64,000 nucleotides of DNA from Cristatella mucedo. Its lineage: Eukaryota; Bryozoa; Phylactolaemata; Cristatellidae. Positions 10,899-20,887 of the stretch are shown here, piece by piece. Within the stretch, counting starts at the first letter, position 1, and the number at the start of each line of letters is the position of its first letter. The stretch is taken from contig WPIO01000002.1 of the NCBI GenBank assembly GCA_009760855.2, positions 8,989,501-9,053,500 of the forward strand, given 5' to 3'. Position numbers and translations under genes: made by a program. The notes beneath the pieces were generated by a model. It was given only the letters and a program-made list of their open reading frames with translations, did not search any database and was not told the DNA's origin.

Positions 10899-11194
10899 GT
10901 CTAGATTGTGACTTTGTTAATCCTGATTAGAACTACATAGAATATAATTCTGGATTTCTATCTTAGTGTTGTTCATTATATTTTATAGATAATGCAGATA
11001 TAGATCCTGGAGAGAAAGCTGACATTAATATCCCTAAAATAATGTTTTTACCATCAAGAGGTGATATGGAAGCAATAAGAACTTTAAAAATTAGTCTAAC
11101 AGACCAAAATGAAAATCTAGTCAGTATTATTTGTAATGCTATGGTTACCATAGAAATTTCAAAATAGTAAAGAGAATGGGGAGTTATGCTAAAA

Positions 11195-12300
11195 TTGGTC
11201 ATGGAAAAATTATTTAGGAGGAAAATTTGATGGATCTGGTCTTCCTGATAAAGTAATTGACGGAATCGGGAAAGTGGCTCTTTTAATCTCTGGAATCAGG
11301 CGATTGCAGCTGGTGCAAAACTCCGCAGCTAGGCTTGTCTGTCGTGAGCGTCGCAGTTGCCACATTACTACACTTCTCGCCGACCTGCACTGGCTACCAG
11401 TCAAGCAACGGATTGACTTCAAGGTTTTGTCGCTCACTTTTAGGTCCCTTCATTCTATGGCTCCAGCCTATCTGTCAGATATACTACCCCATCAGGCCAA
11501 GCATCGTACCACCAGCTTTTCGGAATCCAACAGTCTACAAATACCTCATACAAACCTTAAATCCTTTGGAGACCGTGCATTTAGTTCATATGCTCCCAAA
11601 GCCTGGAACTCCCTCCCGACCTGCGTCAGAACATCCCCTGACCTGACTACATTTAAAAGGAACCTAAAAACACACCTATTTAGGACAGCATTTAGTGGGT
11701 CCCTGTGATTCGTCCTTGATGTGCTTATGCGTGCTGACACTGTGCATGCTGCCACTAACCACATTTGCATGCTGACCCTGTGCATGTCACCCCTAACCAT
11801 ATTATTCATTTCGTTTGTTTTTCAAGCATGATTTTACTTACCATTCAATTGCATTTCTCTTTACAGCAAATGTAAAGCGCCTAGAGAGAGAGAGAGAGAG
11901 AGATTAAATTCTCTGAGGGCGCTTTATCAAGTAAATTATTATTATTATTATTATTATTGGAATGACTAACCTTGGTGTAAACGTAACTAATAAAGGAATT
12001 GAGATGCATCAAGCAAGAACACTTATTAAACTGCAAACGAGAAAAGAAAGATTAGATCAAGATTACACCCAGAAACGTAGAGAGCTAGATGATAAACTTG
12101 ATGAAGAAAACGAAAAAAGGAACTTGAATATAAACTTGAGAGACGTAGTAAAGAAGAAGATTATTACCGTAAAATTAAAGAGATGGATCTTGGAATCAAA
12201 CGAGCTATGATAGCAAAACTAGAGCCTAAGAAGAAAAGGAAATATAAATCTAAAATGGAAGATGATGAAACTGAGGATTACTCTGACACTACAAGAAAAT
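11195..12300 (+). pseudogene. Viral coiled-coil protein split by a LINE insertion
   Basis: Before the LINE the frame reads GGKFDGSGLPDKVIDGIGKV (about 11,210-11,270). After the LINE (from 11,957) it continues GMTNLGVNVTNKGIEMHQAR and then a long charged helix, TRKERLDQDYTQKRRELDDK, typical of a coiled coil. After a shift near 12,120 it continues with LERRSKEEDYYRKIKEM and a Lys-rich tail (PKKKRKYKSK) that looks like a nuclear targeting or DNA-binding tail. No family is recognised. It probably codes for a structural or core protein of the endogenous virus. Confidence 0.4.
11292..11957 (+). mobile_element. LINE family 1 3' fragment nested in viral ORF
   Basis: This 5'-truncated copy codes for [20 protein letters not shown] through [14 protein letters not shown] (open to 11,708). 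The 3'UTR, the stem-loop (AAAGCGCC / GGGCGCTTT, with a GA-repeat expansion in the loop at 11,885-11,903) and (ATT)n follow. GGAAT is present on both sides (just before the LINE start and just after the tail), consistent with a short target-site duplication, and the viral reading frame resumes after it. Confidence 0.85.
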
Positions 12301-12479
12301 GATCCAAATACAAACAAAGAAATAGAATGCCTTATTAATACAAAATATGTTTTACCTGAATGAACTAGAGCTGATGGCTTTGGCGGCTACATGAAAAAAG
12401 TGGAGCTGGGTTATATATCCAGAGTAAAAAATTCTTTTAAATAAATATAGAGAAAAAATTACTAGTGCTCCGTCCGATT

Positions 12480-13308
12480 TAGACTATCCTTGAATTGAGT
12501 ATTTCAAGTTTACCCAGATATCTTATTAAAACTTATTAGTGTCGTGAATTTTACCAAACAAACGGAAACGAGCTTGATACTCTTTCAAGGAAACTTGTAA
12601 TCTTTACTGTGCCTGGTGAACAAGTTTTGATTTTTCGTTCTGTCAGATGCTAAGTCACTACTAGAAGGTCAGATCCAAGTTCAGGCTACTGACACAAGAG
12701 CTTATGCTACACCTAATAGAAAACTAGCAGCAAGTCTTGCTAACAATACAGGTGCTTGGACGCATGGTTCAATAAAAGTTAGACTTGAGGCAGAAGAAAT
12801 CGAAATTATTTCAGTACCATAAGGGCCAGGAACAGTTTAAACTCTTATGGGTCTTCTTGCTCATCCAAACAATTGCAATAGAACTGGAGGTCCTGCTGCT
12901 GGGTGGAAGAAAGAGGACGCAAATTCATTAGATGATATGAACACTGGTATTACAAATTTCGTTAGCCCTGCTGCACCTGGAGCAACTGCTTCTAAAAACG
13001 GCTTATCTATCGCAAGGGGGATTACCAATACTTTAACGGATACCGTTAGAACATTTAGTATATCACTTTTACTTTCAAAATTATCTCGGTGCTGTGCAGA
13101 TATGAATAAAATTCTGTATAGCATTCCATTTACGCTTGAACTTACTTGGGTTGGTGGATCGGATTTCGATGCTATAATGACAGAAGTCACCGGAGCTGCT
13201 GCTAATACATCGGACGCATTACCAACTACGGGTACAGTACTAGCTCAACCACAAGGTGGAAACTTTACTGATTTAGAAAATGGTGACGGTGTTTATAAAG
13301 CATTTTGA
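12480..13308 (+). pseudogene. Major capsid protein candidate of the endogenous virus
   Basis: One frame runs from about 12,640 to 13,308 with two stops (near 12,822 and 12,838). The last 153 codons (12,847-13,308) are open. It contains LLEGQIQVQATDTRAYATPN, NNTGAWTHGSIKVRLEAEE and, later, FSISLLLSKLS followed by MNKILYSIPFTLELTW. The strand pattern and the NKILYSIPFTLEL segment resemble the region between the two jelly rolls of Polinton-type major capsid proteins (I-P-L-x-x-L-F ... L-x-x-x-P-x-x-L-x-L). This is a structural guess; no catalytic motif can confirm it. Further decayed coding lies upstream to 12,480. Confidence 0.35.
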
Positions 13309-13340
13309 ATTAATTAGAATTAGAATTAATATGCCAAAAA

Positions 13341-13502
13341 ATGAGACTAATAGATCCACGAATTACTCCTGCTCTGAGTATTGAAAGAAGCCTAGAAGAG
13401 ATCTCCAGTGAACGTGAAAAGAAACTAAAACTGAACTACAGAGTTAGACGATATGAGAATTTGACCCTTAATAGTTTTAACCAAGAATTAAATTACAATA
13501 GA
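13341..13502 (+). pseudogene. Unassigned viral ORF cut by a LINE tip
   Basis: A frame of 54 codons starts MRLIDPRITPALSIERSLEE and is Lys/Arg/Glu-rich after that. It ends where a 90-bp LINE 3' end is inserted at about 13,503. No family is recognised. It follows the capsid candidate by about 30 bases on the same strand. Confidence 0.3.
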
Positions 13503-13595
13503 ACATTACAGCAAATGTGAAGCGCCTAGAGAGAGATTGAGTTCTCTGAGGGCGCTTTATCAGGTGAATTATTATTATAATCATTATTATTAACA
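13503..13595 (+). mobile_element. Minimal LINE family 1 3' tip
   Basis: Only the terminal part of the LINE is present: ACAGCAAATG, the stem-loop with arms AAGCGCC and GGGCGCTTT, and a degenerate ATT tail. It is an extreme 5' truncation, inside viral sequence. Confidence 0.8.
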
Positions 13596-13639
13596 TAATC
13601 TGTTCATAATACTATTGAAAAAGTTATAATAAATAAGAC

Positions 13640-14230
13640 ATGTTATAGGTTATAAGACAAAGTTTATTGCAGCGGCGCAAAATTTTGATGATAAATATGG
13701 TAAATACACAGGCAATCCCTGTAAGTATAGCCACTGCAATATTTAGAATGTAGATGTATTTGCAAATAGTTCTACTCAGTTCCCAAGTAGTGCTAGAACT
13801 AGTTATCCTAAGGATAAAAAATGCTCAACTGAATATCTAGACTTTGCTCAATTTGGAAAACCTTGGCCTTGGCCTTAATAAAATCACAGAACCTGTAGAA
13901 GTTACTTATCAAGTATGGTTAAGTACATATCCAATTCATGTAATTGACTTACTAGCCAATAATCAGCTTAAATGACTACTACAAGACTTGATTTAGCAAT
14001 TGAGGTCTTTAAGACGATTCCTGCTCCTGCTGCTAGTGCTCAACAGACATGGATTATTGTGCATTACTTAACGATCTGTGACAATACTGCCGAACTAAAA
14101 ATCAAACGGTAACGGATCGCAGTTTACATGCATGAAAGGATCGTGGGTACATGATCATTTTGATACTGAAGGCAATTTTAACCAGAATATAAATTGAAAA
14201 TTTGATTTTATGCAAGGTCTAGAATAATAA
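13640..14230 (+). pseudogene. Decayed viral coding sequence, unassigned
   Basis: Short conserved-looking frames can be read: FIAAAQNFDDKYGKYTG near 13,665, EYLDFAQFGKPWPWP ending near 13,880, and from 13,975 MTTTRLDLAIEVFKTIPAPA with WIIVHYLTICDNTAELKIK. They have stops or shifts between them. No family is recognised for any of them. They are on the same strand as, and between, the capsid candidate and the exonuclease. Confidence 0.3.
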
Positions 14231-14239
14231 AGAAAATCT

Positions 14240-14930
14240 ATGACCTTGAAAATAGGCGGATCAGATGCTCATTCAGTGCTTAGTCATGATACGGTATTTG
14301 GAGATCAGAGTGAAATGGATATAAAGAAAATGGCAAGCAACACGGAAACTAAACCAATATAGAGCTAATAACGATGAACTGAAGTTTCTTCTAATGCTAT
14401 TTGGCAAAGTCTTTGAACCTATTATTGCTAAGTTTTTAGAAATGAAACTTGGTATACAACTTGAAAGCGCTAATGATTGCTTTACTAGAGATGACGTTTA
14501 TAGGTATTCTCTTGATGGTATAACTGATGGCAATACTTTACTTGAGATAAAATGCCTGTGGTGTTGGAATATTATTAAAGACTTTATACCTAAGCAATAT
14601 CACCCACAATGTTTAATAGGTTTACATGTTGTAAGATCAAGTGAATGTTATTATTCTGAATATGAAAATTTTGTCCCAGGATTAAACTGACGGAGTTCCG
14701 CTTGATTTTATAGCTGATGGATATTGCAGGATTCCGACTCTTCATGAACTTAGTATGCCAAATGCCAATCCGTAGTCCACTTTTTAGGCTCTCACTCGAA
14801 GATGAGAATTGCTTTGATTTCGAGTTTGACATAATAAGCAAATATGGTAGATTTAATAACAAATTAAGAAAACATTATGATATAATGTATTACATTAAAA
14901 AGATCTTTAATCCAAGTTATAAATGAAGAA
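14240..14930 (+). pseudogene. YqaJ-like viral exonuclease, frameshifted
   Basis: After a broken N-terminal part (LKIGGSDAHSVLSHDTVFGD near 14,250), an open stretch of 98 codons (14,394-14,690) has LFGKVFEPIIAKFLEMKLGI, then YSLDGITDGNTLLEIKC and IPKQYHPQCLIGLHVV. This is the G-x-x-x-E ... L-D-G ... L-E-I-K ... Q order of the YqaJ/lambda-exonuclease fold, where E, D and E-x-K bind the metal and Q assists. The enzymes resect DNA ends for recombination in phages and many eukaryotic DNA viruses. The frame continues after a shift with DGVPLDFIADGY. All catalytic positions are still visible, although the gene is broken. Confidence 0.65.
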
Positions 14931-15010
14931 GATCTTAATAGATTTGCAAGAATATTTCCGAATGGGAAAGAAGTGTTAAGCAGATCTAAAGTTTAATCAG
15001 AATATATAGA

Positions 15011-15555
15011 TGGATCGCAAAGTAGGTCTTAGTGTTTGCGTAACAAAAATTGATGTTTATCTATTATCTGACCTTGACGAAAATGGAAATGGGGTTATTA
15101 ATTTAAGTGATCCTGTGAACTCAACTGATGCTGTTACAAAGAGTTAAGCTGATTCTAATTTCATGGTAACTAGAAATGGTGCTGTTGATTTCAAAGGACT
15201 TCCAGCTGTTAATCTTATACATTAAGTTAATCCTGGTGAGGCTGTTAATGTTGGTTTGTTAGGCAATCATGTTAATAAATGTGGCGATACAATGACTGGA
15301 GACCTAAACATGAATGGATTTGCTATTAATTCAAGTTACTGGAACTCAAGCAAGACTACTCGAACTATTATTCCTGATGACTTTTGTGTTACGTATGATG
15401 GACTAAAACGAAATGTAATGCTAAATGGAAGTCCTGCTTGTAGTTCTTTGAATATGAATGGGAATTCTATTAATAATGTTGTCGATCCTTTTAATCAGAG
15501 TGATGCAGCAACTAAAGGATATGTTGACGATACGATAAAAAAGCAACAGAAGTAA
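15011..15555 (+). pseudogene. Viral fibre-like protein with repeated units
   Basis: One frame of about 180 codons with only two stops (near 15,147 and 15,223). It carries at least three tail-fibre-like units: GVINLSDPVNSTDAVTKS (15,095), CGDTMTGDLNMNGFAINSS (15,280) and LNMNGNSINNVVDPFNQSDA with ATKGYVDD (15,450-15,530). M-T-G-D-L-x-M-x-x-x-x-I and D-A-x-T-K-x-Y-V-D are the hallmark segments of phage tail-fibre N-terminal and shaft repeats. The open part is 15,256-15,555. A host-attachment fibre of the endogenous virus is the likely role. The same motifs recur on the opposite strand at 0.1-3.3 kb. Confidence 0.6.
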
Positions 15556-15896
15556 TTCCATTATCAGTTAACGACAAATACATGAATTACATCATACAAA
15601 CTTTAATTAATTATTCATGGACTAACAAGTATGCTCCACCGTTAACAATTTTACGCGTAATGGTTGTTGGTTTATTTAATGATGTGTTCCTAAGACCGAA
15701 TACTGATACTTCTGCTGTGTCTTGTGAAAAGCGTGCTATAAATACTGTTTCTAACGGAACCGATTTCCATTACTATACTTTCTTCAATAGATTGACTACT
15801 GACTATTATTTCATTGATAATCTAGAAAATCTCAGTAAATATATTGGTCAGCTATATACTTATGTGAAAAATATAAATGAAACAATAATACGATAA
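15545..15896 (+). pseudogene. C-terminal part of the viral fibre-like protein
   Basis: An open stretch of 104 codons (15,582-15,896) follows the repeat part after a frame change at about 15,545. It has IIQTLINYSWTNKYAPPLTI and later FHYYTFFNRLTTDYYF, rich in aromatic and Asn residues as in fibre heads. There is no recognised domain. I read it as the end of the same protein, but it could be a separate gene. Confidence 0.35.
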
Positions 15897-15989
15897 ATTC
15901 TTTTAATTTGTATCCTTACGTTATCCCTTTACGAATGGTAAAATTTTTGAAATAACACAAATAGCTTCATGCTCACAATAAACATGCAG

Positions 15990-16313
15990 ACAGCATACTT
16001 CTGAACACCTTTTTAAAGTTTTTTCTTGCAAGACGATATAGCTTACTAGGCTACTCTTTAGAATAATTATTGCTAGCATAATGACAATCAGAGCATATTA
16101 TTATTTTGTTTTTACGTAGGATTCCAAAACCAAATTCTGTTTCATTACTATCCAGATCATAGAGGACACATCGGATTTCATATTTTAACTTTGGTCTTCG
16201 AACAATTTGTTTTACAAGCATGGTGACCGGACTCGAGATATTCAAGTTCTGTTACAGTTTTAGAAAAAGTCTTAGAACAAATTTTACAAGTTACTTCCAT
16301 TTCTATAGAATGT
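15990..16313 (-). pseudogene. Small zinc-finger protein, frameshifted
   Basis: The lower-strand frame starts MEVTCKICSKTFSK at about 16,301 and shows a C-x-x-C ... H-H-x-C pattern (LESGHHACK). After a shift it continues RRPKLKYEIRCVLYDLD and IIICSDCHYAS with a second C-x-x-C. Small Cys/His-rich proteins are common in viral genomes. No exact family can be assigned. The gene is convergent with the fibre-like gene and divergent from the integrase. Confidence 0.4.
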
Positions 16314-17230
16314 CAATTTTAACTCTAAAAGAGATAAAAAAAGAAGGAAACTTTGATCCGGATTCAGATATAAGCCAATTATTCAAACCAAGGCCAAAGG
16401 AAATTCTCATGGGGTTCATTGAAACAGTAGTACCTATTGAAAGTCATCATGCAGTTATACTGTGAATGCCAACTGATTCTGGATATAAATACGCACTAAG
16501 TGTGATTGATGTCGTAGCAGATATAAAGACTCAAGACCACTTAAACCCAATTCATTGAAAGAAGTTGCACAAGCTTTAATTGACATTTACTCAAAAGGTT
16601 CTTTAGAATGGCCAACGAAGATAACGGTAAATCCTGCACCAGAGTTAAAATTACAGTTCAAGAAAGAAATGAATAGACATAAAATACGTTTAATAGGAGC
16701 TACTAGCAAGAAGAGTGTGGCACTAGTTGAAAGAATGAATCCAAAATAGGCAGAAAGAGCTTTTATTGCACAGTATGAAAAACAATTAGAAAATCTTAAT
16801 AAAGAAGATTGTGTTAGGAACAAAAATGGATTTTTAATTTACCTAGGATTCTAGATAATTTTAATAGTAACATTACAAGCTCAAAAGGAGAAGAATAAGC
16901 TAAAGCTATAAAAAAGAAAGAGCTAAACGAAAGAAACCAGAGTACCATAGAGAATGGGGGGAGCATGAAGAGCTATTAGAACTTGGAACAACAGTTAGAT
17001 ATTTACAAGAACCAGGCGAAGGTGAAGGGTGAAAAAAAGAAGAGCTATAGATCCGATATGGAGTTTAACTAAGCATATTATTGTTAGAATAATGGTAATG
17101 AAAGACCAAACTCTACGTTTTTGGGTCAGTGGTGTTAAAAGAAGTTTTGTTAGAGAAGAGCTACAAGTAGTTAAAGAAGAGTGGTTAATTTGGAACCACT
17201 TCTATTTCATGGGAGTCTTTCATAATATCT
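16308..17230 (+). pseudogene. Polinton/Maverick-type integrase (rve), broken
   Basis: Successive frames read the N-terminal part FKPRPKEILMGFIETVVPIE, then the catalytic core DSGYKYALSVIDVVA, and after a shift KEVAQALIDIYSKGSLEWPT with PELKLQFKKEMNRHKIRLIG and VALVERMNP. The C-terminal domain reads KKRRAIDPIWSLTKHI and RSFVREELQVV (17,029-17,190). RR-x-x-D-P-I-W-S and R-x-F-V-R-E-E-L are signature segments of Polinton integrases, which insert the viral or transposon DNA. The core fits the D-D-E fold: D of VIDVV, then the N-P-A-P-E position where D is normally found, then the E of VERMN. Asn in place of the second Asp plus several stops make it inactive. Confidence 0.75.
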
Positions 17231-17502
17231 TCAAATTTATCTCTAGTTAGTATTTCACCTGACAAAGCACCATTTATCTTTGAAATAAACTTTGCATTTA
17301 CTTCTAGAGTTGATCTTTTGCGTTTATCGATTTCAGCGAGAACTCCATCAGATGCTACTATCGTTGCAGATACTACTGAAAAAATTGGAACTACATGAGA
17401 TAGATTAGGAACGGAAAGAATATATGAGTTGGTAATTGTTACTCCTAAAGCTTTTACTATGTTTGAAAATTTCAGAGCATCATTGTTAGATTTTCTAGAC
17501 AT
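17185..17502 (-). CDS. Open ORF of 105 codons, unassigned (viral block)
   Basis: This is an uninterrupted lower-strand frame starting MSRKSNNDALKFSNIVKALG at 17,502. It is Ile/Val/Ser-rich with a possible hydrophobic stretch (VVPIFSVVSATIVASDGVLA) and a charged C-terminus. It overlaps the end of the integrase on the other strand by about 45 bases. No family is recognised. Being open among broken neighbours is notable but, at this length in AT-rich DNA, may be chance. It marks the right-hand edge of the recognisable viral block. Confidence 0.35.
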   Translation of the reverse strand: MSRKSNNDALKFSNIVKALGVTITNSYILSVPNLSHVVPIFSVVSATIVASDGVLAEIDKRKRSTLEVNAKFISKINGALSGEILTRDKFEDIMKDSHEIEVVPN

Positions 17503-17769
17503 GATCTTACTTTAGTATTGTCTTATACAACTTCTTCATATCTTTAATTTGCATATTTTTTTCTTAGATCTGACATTTCTAAATAAATTAAAAAAAAATA
17601 TTTTATAAGTAATAGAGTAAAAAATAAACCAGAATTTCTCTTGAACTAGACTGGTTTTTTTTAACGTATTGCAGTTTTGAAAGTTATGGAGACGCGATAT
17701 GGAACGCGAGTGAGCACGAGTTAACCGGCTAGTGCCCTTGGCTACATAAAATTCAAAACTATACTACTT

Positions 17770-18305
17770 TAGAAGCATGCGAACTAAAGGCGCGGTATCC
17801 AAAGAACTTGAGGTTTGTACGAGCTAGATGTAAACAGATAGACTCCGAAAAGCAGCTGGTACGATACCTAGCCTAGTGGGGCAGTAGATCTTATAGGTAA
17901 GCTGGAGCCATAGTATGAAGAGACCTAAATGTGAGTGACAAAACCTTGAAGTCGATGCGTCGCTTGAATGGGAGCCAGTGCAGGTTGGCGAGAAGTGGTG
18001 TGATTGGGAAACTGCGACGCTTACGACAGACGAGCCTAGCTGCAGATCTTTGCTCCAGCTGTAAGTGCCTCATTGCACAGGGTGGAAGACCAGCAAGCAG
18101 TGACTTACAGAAGTCGAGACGGGATGTCACAGATGCAAGGACGAATTTAGATTTGGTATCCCTGTCTAGACATGCCCGAATTTTAGCAATGTTATATGGC
18201 TGAAAGTAGGCAGACTTGGCTGTTGGCTTATGTGATCTTTGTTTCTGGCAGCAAGAGGGTGAGCCTGCAATCCCAGAAACTGTGGAGGTTTGCGAAGTGT
18301 TAAGG
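17770..18305 (-). mobile_element. LINE family 1 fragment (lower strand), no 3' tail
   Basis: It encodes [40 protein letters not shown] and further ORF2 C-terminal sequence with stops. The 3'UTR stem-loop is absent. The 5' boundary contains an upstream module (about 18,228-18,300) reading [10 protein letters not shown] that is also found at the start of the copy at 59.4 kb, indicating a shared subfamily. Confidence 0.75.
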
Positions 18306-18309
18306 GTTT

Positions 18310-20790
18310 CTCGTAGCACGACTATAGAGTCGTAGATCATGCACGAATACGAGTAAGTTCGCTGATGGTAGCCGAGCATAATAGCAACCAATATTTATAC
18401 TGATCAAGGCAAAGAGTCCACGTCTTTAACTCAGAACAGTTTATTGTGTAGCCACAGAGGGTCGCATTTCAACAAAGCTAGTCAGCCGTACCGTACAGCT
18501 CCGTCGCTTGAAGCTCAAAGTATGAACTTATCATCACTTGACGTGGACTTTTCGTAATAACTAAACCATAGATTACGGCATATCCTATTCCTAATCATTT
18601 GCGTCTGGAACTAACAATAACTATAAAAACTGCCATAGCCTAACTTTTTTGGAACGACGAGCATGTTTTAATAGTGCCGCGTGCTGCATTCAGGACGCGT
18701 ACTCATTACCGTTTGGTGTGTTACGGACGCTTCAACTGAATCGTTTTCGCAAGCGTTATGCCGCTCCCTGAACTAACTGGGTTCAGGCTGAGTTGGGTTT
18801 AGACTGAACTGGGTTTACATGAGATTAGTCAGACCAACATCGATGGCCTCCACTGTCCAACAAATCTGTTGAAAATGTTCACGCTTATAGCTGGCAGCCA
18901 CAGATTCGGCAAGGCAAGGCTCGTTTAGCCCGGTAACTAAAACATAAATGACCTTATGAAGCAGTCCTCTTTATAGAGTGCGGAGGCTTAATATTAGCGA
19001 GCAAAACAGTCGCCCGAATTTGAAAAGTAGCAGCTCCAAACGGCCTCCCATGATTTAACTTAGGGCTTCAACTGCCCTCACAAACCTCTAACCCGATTAG
19101 ATTATCTGAGATACGAATGCGAATACCGAATTCGCTTGCAAGTCAAGCTAGAAAACTTAGGCCTCGTTCAGAGAATTTACTTGGTTGAATAGAAATATTT
19201 TTTTATTGACATATACCTGCCCTATCTCTGCTGTTAGCATGGCCGTGCTGTGTAAGCAGAGGTTTTAATCATTTATGCTGCTACTGTCAGTGGCAGCAAA
19301 GTGTACTGATTGTCAGTATTATCAGTATTATATATAAATATCAGTATATTATTACTGTCTTTGGTGTCACTGATAAACCTGCTCAGTGCGAGCCCTTGGG
19401 CTTTTTTTTAGATAAAGGCATCTACTGTACTGCTTGTGAGTGTGTCACTTCCTTTCTAACTACTTTGAGCTGCTACTTACATTACACTCACTTCCTTAAA
19501 TGCTCTTTTGACTCAGTTGTACACCTAAATTTATCTTTTCTGAGTGAGATGAAGTCAGTTGGCTAAAAAAAAACGTGCACACCGAAAGCCGCCTACGCTG
19601 TAAGTGCGTTATGAAAAACTCGCTTGAGCAACTAATGTATTACCTTTTACGCCTTACCTTGGCTTTAAGCAGTGTTTACATGGCCTGTTTTCTTTTGGTT
19701 TTCCATTGATTTTCCGTCATTCATGACTCACACCGGTTCACTCCAAGTGGAAGGTCGGTTTTCTGACGGAACACCGATACTCGATGGTTTAGTTGGACTG
19801 CCTGGGAAAGATGGGAGGAAGCCTAGACCAGACGATCAATCAGACGTGCCTTTAATAGCGGGCCCCTTCTTGGAATTGAAAAATTGCAGAAGACACGAGG
19901 ACAGCATTGATTGAGGCTTTTTTATATGACATAATTAGTGGAGAACAACGGAATTATTAAGTTAAGTAGAGGATGATATGAGATTTTCCTCCAAGGCTGA
20001 GCCGGAACAGTGAGTACCGGCAGCTGCCTGTGTTCAAAACTTTGCGGAGAATGAAATCGAGGCTAAACTACTTGCACTGGCACAAACGAACTATTTTCAC
20101 TGGCCCGACTTGATAAATGTGCCTTTCAGAATAAATGCGCTATGTTAGGCAGTGCGTAAATAAACGAAATCCCTTTGTCTATTATTGGCTGCTTTTATTG
20201 AGCTATCGCAACATGGCAATGTCCTTGCCTTGTAGCTGGCTGTGGAGAGTCCATTCTGCAGCGTTCCTAAGTATGCCGTCAGAATCAAATTTCAAATGAG
20301 AGATCAATAATCGTATGCGATGTTCAGCGTAACTGTTGCTACACATAGATACATGTCCCAGTGGCTATACTCTGAGCAGACGACATTTTAGTGACAACTT
20401 CGACAAATGGCCTATGAGGCCGATCTTGGTATGCGCATCCAAAGAGACCATTGCTTATTGTTCATTTTCTCACGAATGCTTTAGCACTGCAAAGGCTGAT
20501 CCATACTTAAGATTTCCGTCAGCAGCCGCTGACAAACAGCATTCAACTGTTAAGGTTAAAAACTTCTTGCTAATATTGGTCATGACAGGATCTAATTACA
20601 TCAGTAAGAACTTGGAGTCAGAGGACACTCTAGTTTGCGTTCGCTCCAGCATGCCTAAGGCTATGGTGCACAGTGGCTTTACGAGAGGATATTCTGCTAC
20701 AGTCTATTGCAAACAGAGCCGGAGCAATACTAAGATCGCCCAAACGCTTGGAGTGAGGAAAGTTCTTCGTAAGTATTTTGAAGGGCTTTT
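18310..20790. other. Host intergenic DNA, no gene seen
   Basis: Mixed-composition sequence with scattered short frames. None has a recognisable motif or a splice context I trust. A frame at 20,336-20,806 (156 codons) and one at 19,672-19,914 were inspected and gave no family. The stretch near 19,310-19,350 is a small TATCAGTAT repeat. Confidence 0.4.
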
Positions 20791-20795
20791 CATGC

Positions 20796-20868
20796 AGCAT
20801 GTGTAAAGAGCCTAGAAATAGATTCAGTTCTCCGAGGGTGCTATGCAAATGTATTATTCTTATTATGT
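20796..20868 (+). mobile_element. LINE family 1 3' tip, degenerate
   Basis: GTAAAGAGCCTAGAAATAGA, then CTCCGAGGGTGCTATGC and an ATT-rich end: a decayed version of the family 1 terminal stem-loop. It lies directly before another, longer copy of the same family. Confidence 0.6.
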
Positions 20869-20887
20869 ATATTTGTACCTGTACCGA

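Larger units (their letters stand above)
7920..11167 (+). pseudogene. Viral structural-protein candidate split by a hAT insertion
   Basis: The upper-strand frame before the hAT (about 7920-8203) includes GGAPNESKLKQLSPYFLNAT and LPVLKINNSFSFGL. After the hAT (from 10,899) it resumes with LDCDFVNPD and then DNADIDPGEKADINIPKIMF and LKISLTDQNENLVSII, ending at a stop near 11,167. A strand-rich protein with D-P-G-E and N-I-P-K segments is compatible with a jelly-roll capsid or penton protein, but I cannot assign it firmly. Several stops occur before 8040. The hAT at 8204-10,898 does not belong to this gene. Confidence 0.35.

Noticed and set aside
1-17550. Bacterial or phage contamination of the assembly
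   Set aside because: The block is interrupted by the same LINE family as the rest of the window, and by hAT and Tigger elements, so it is host-integrated.
19672-19914. Collagen-like fragment (LPGKDGRK)
   Set aside because: A single G-x-y run is too short to support a collagen.
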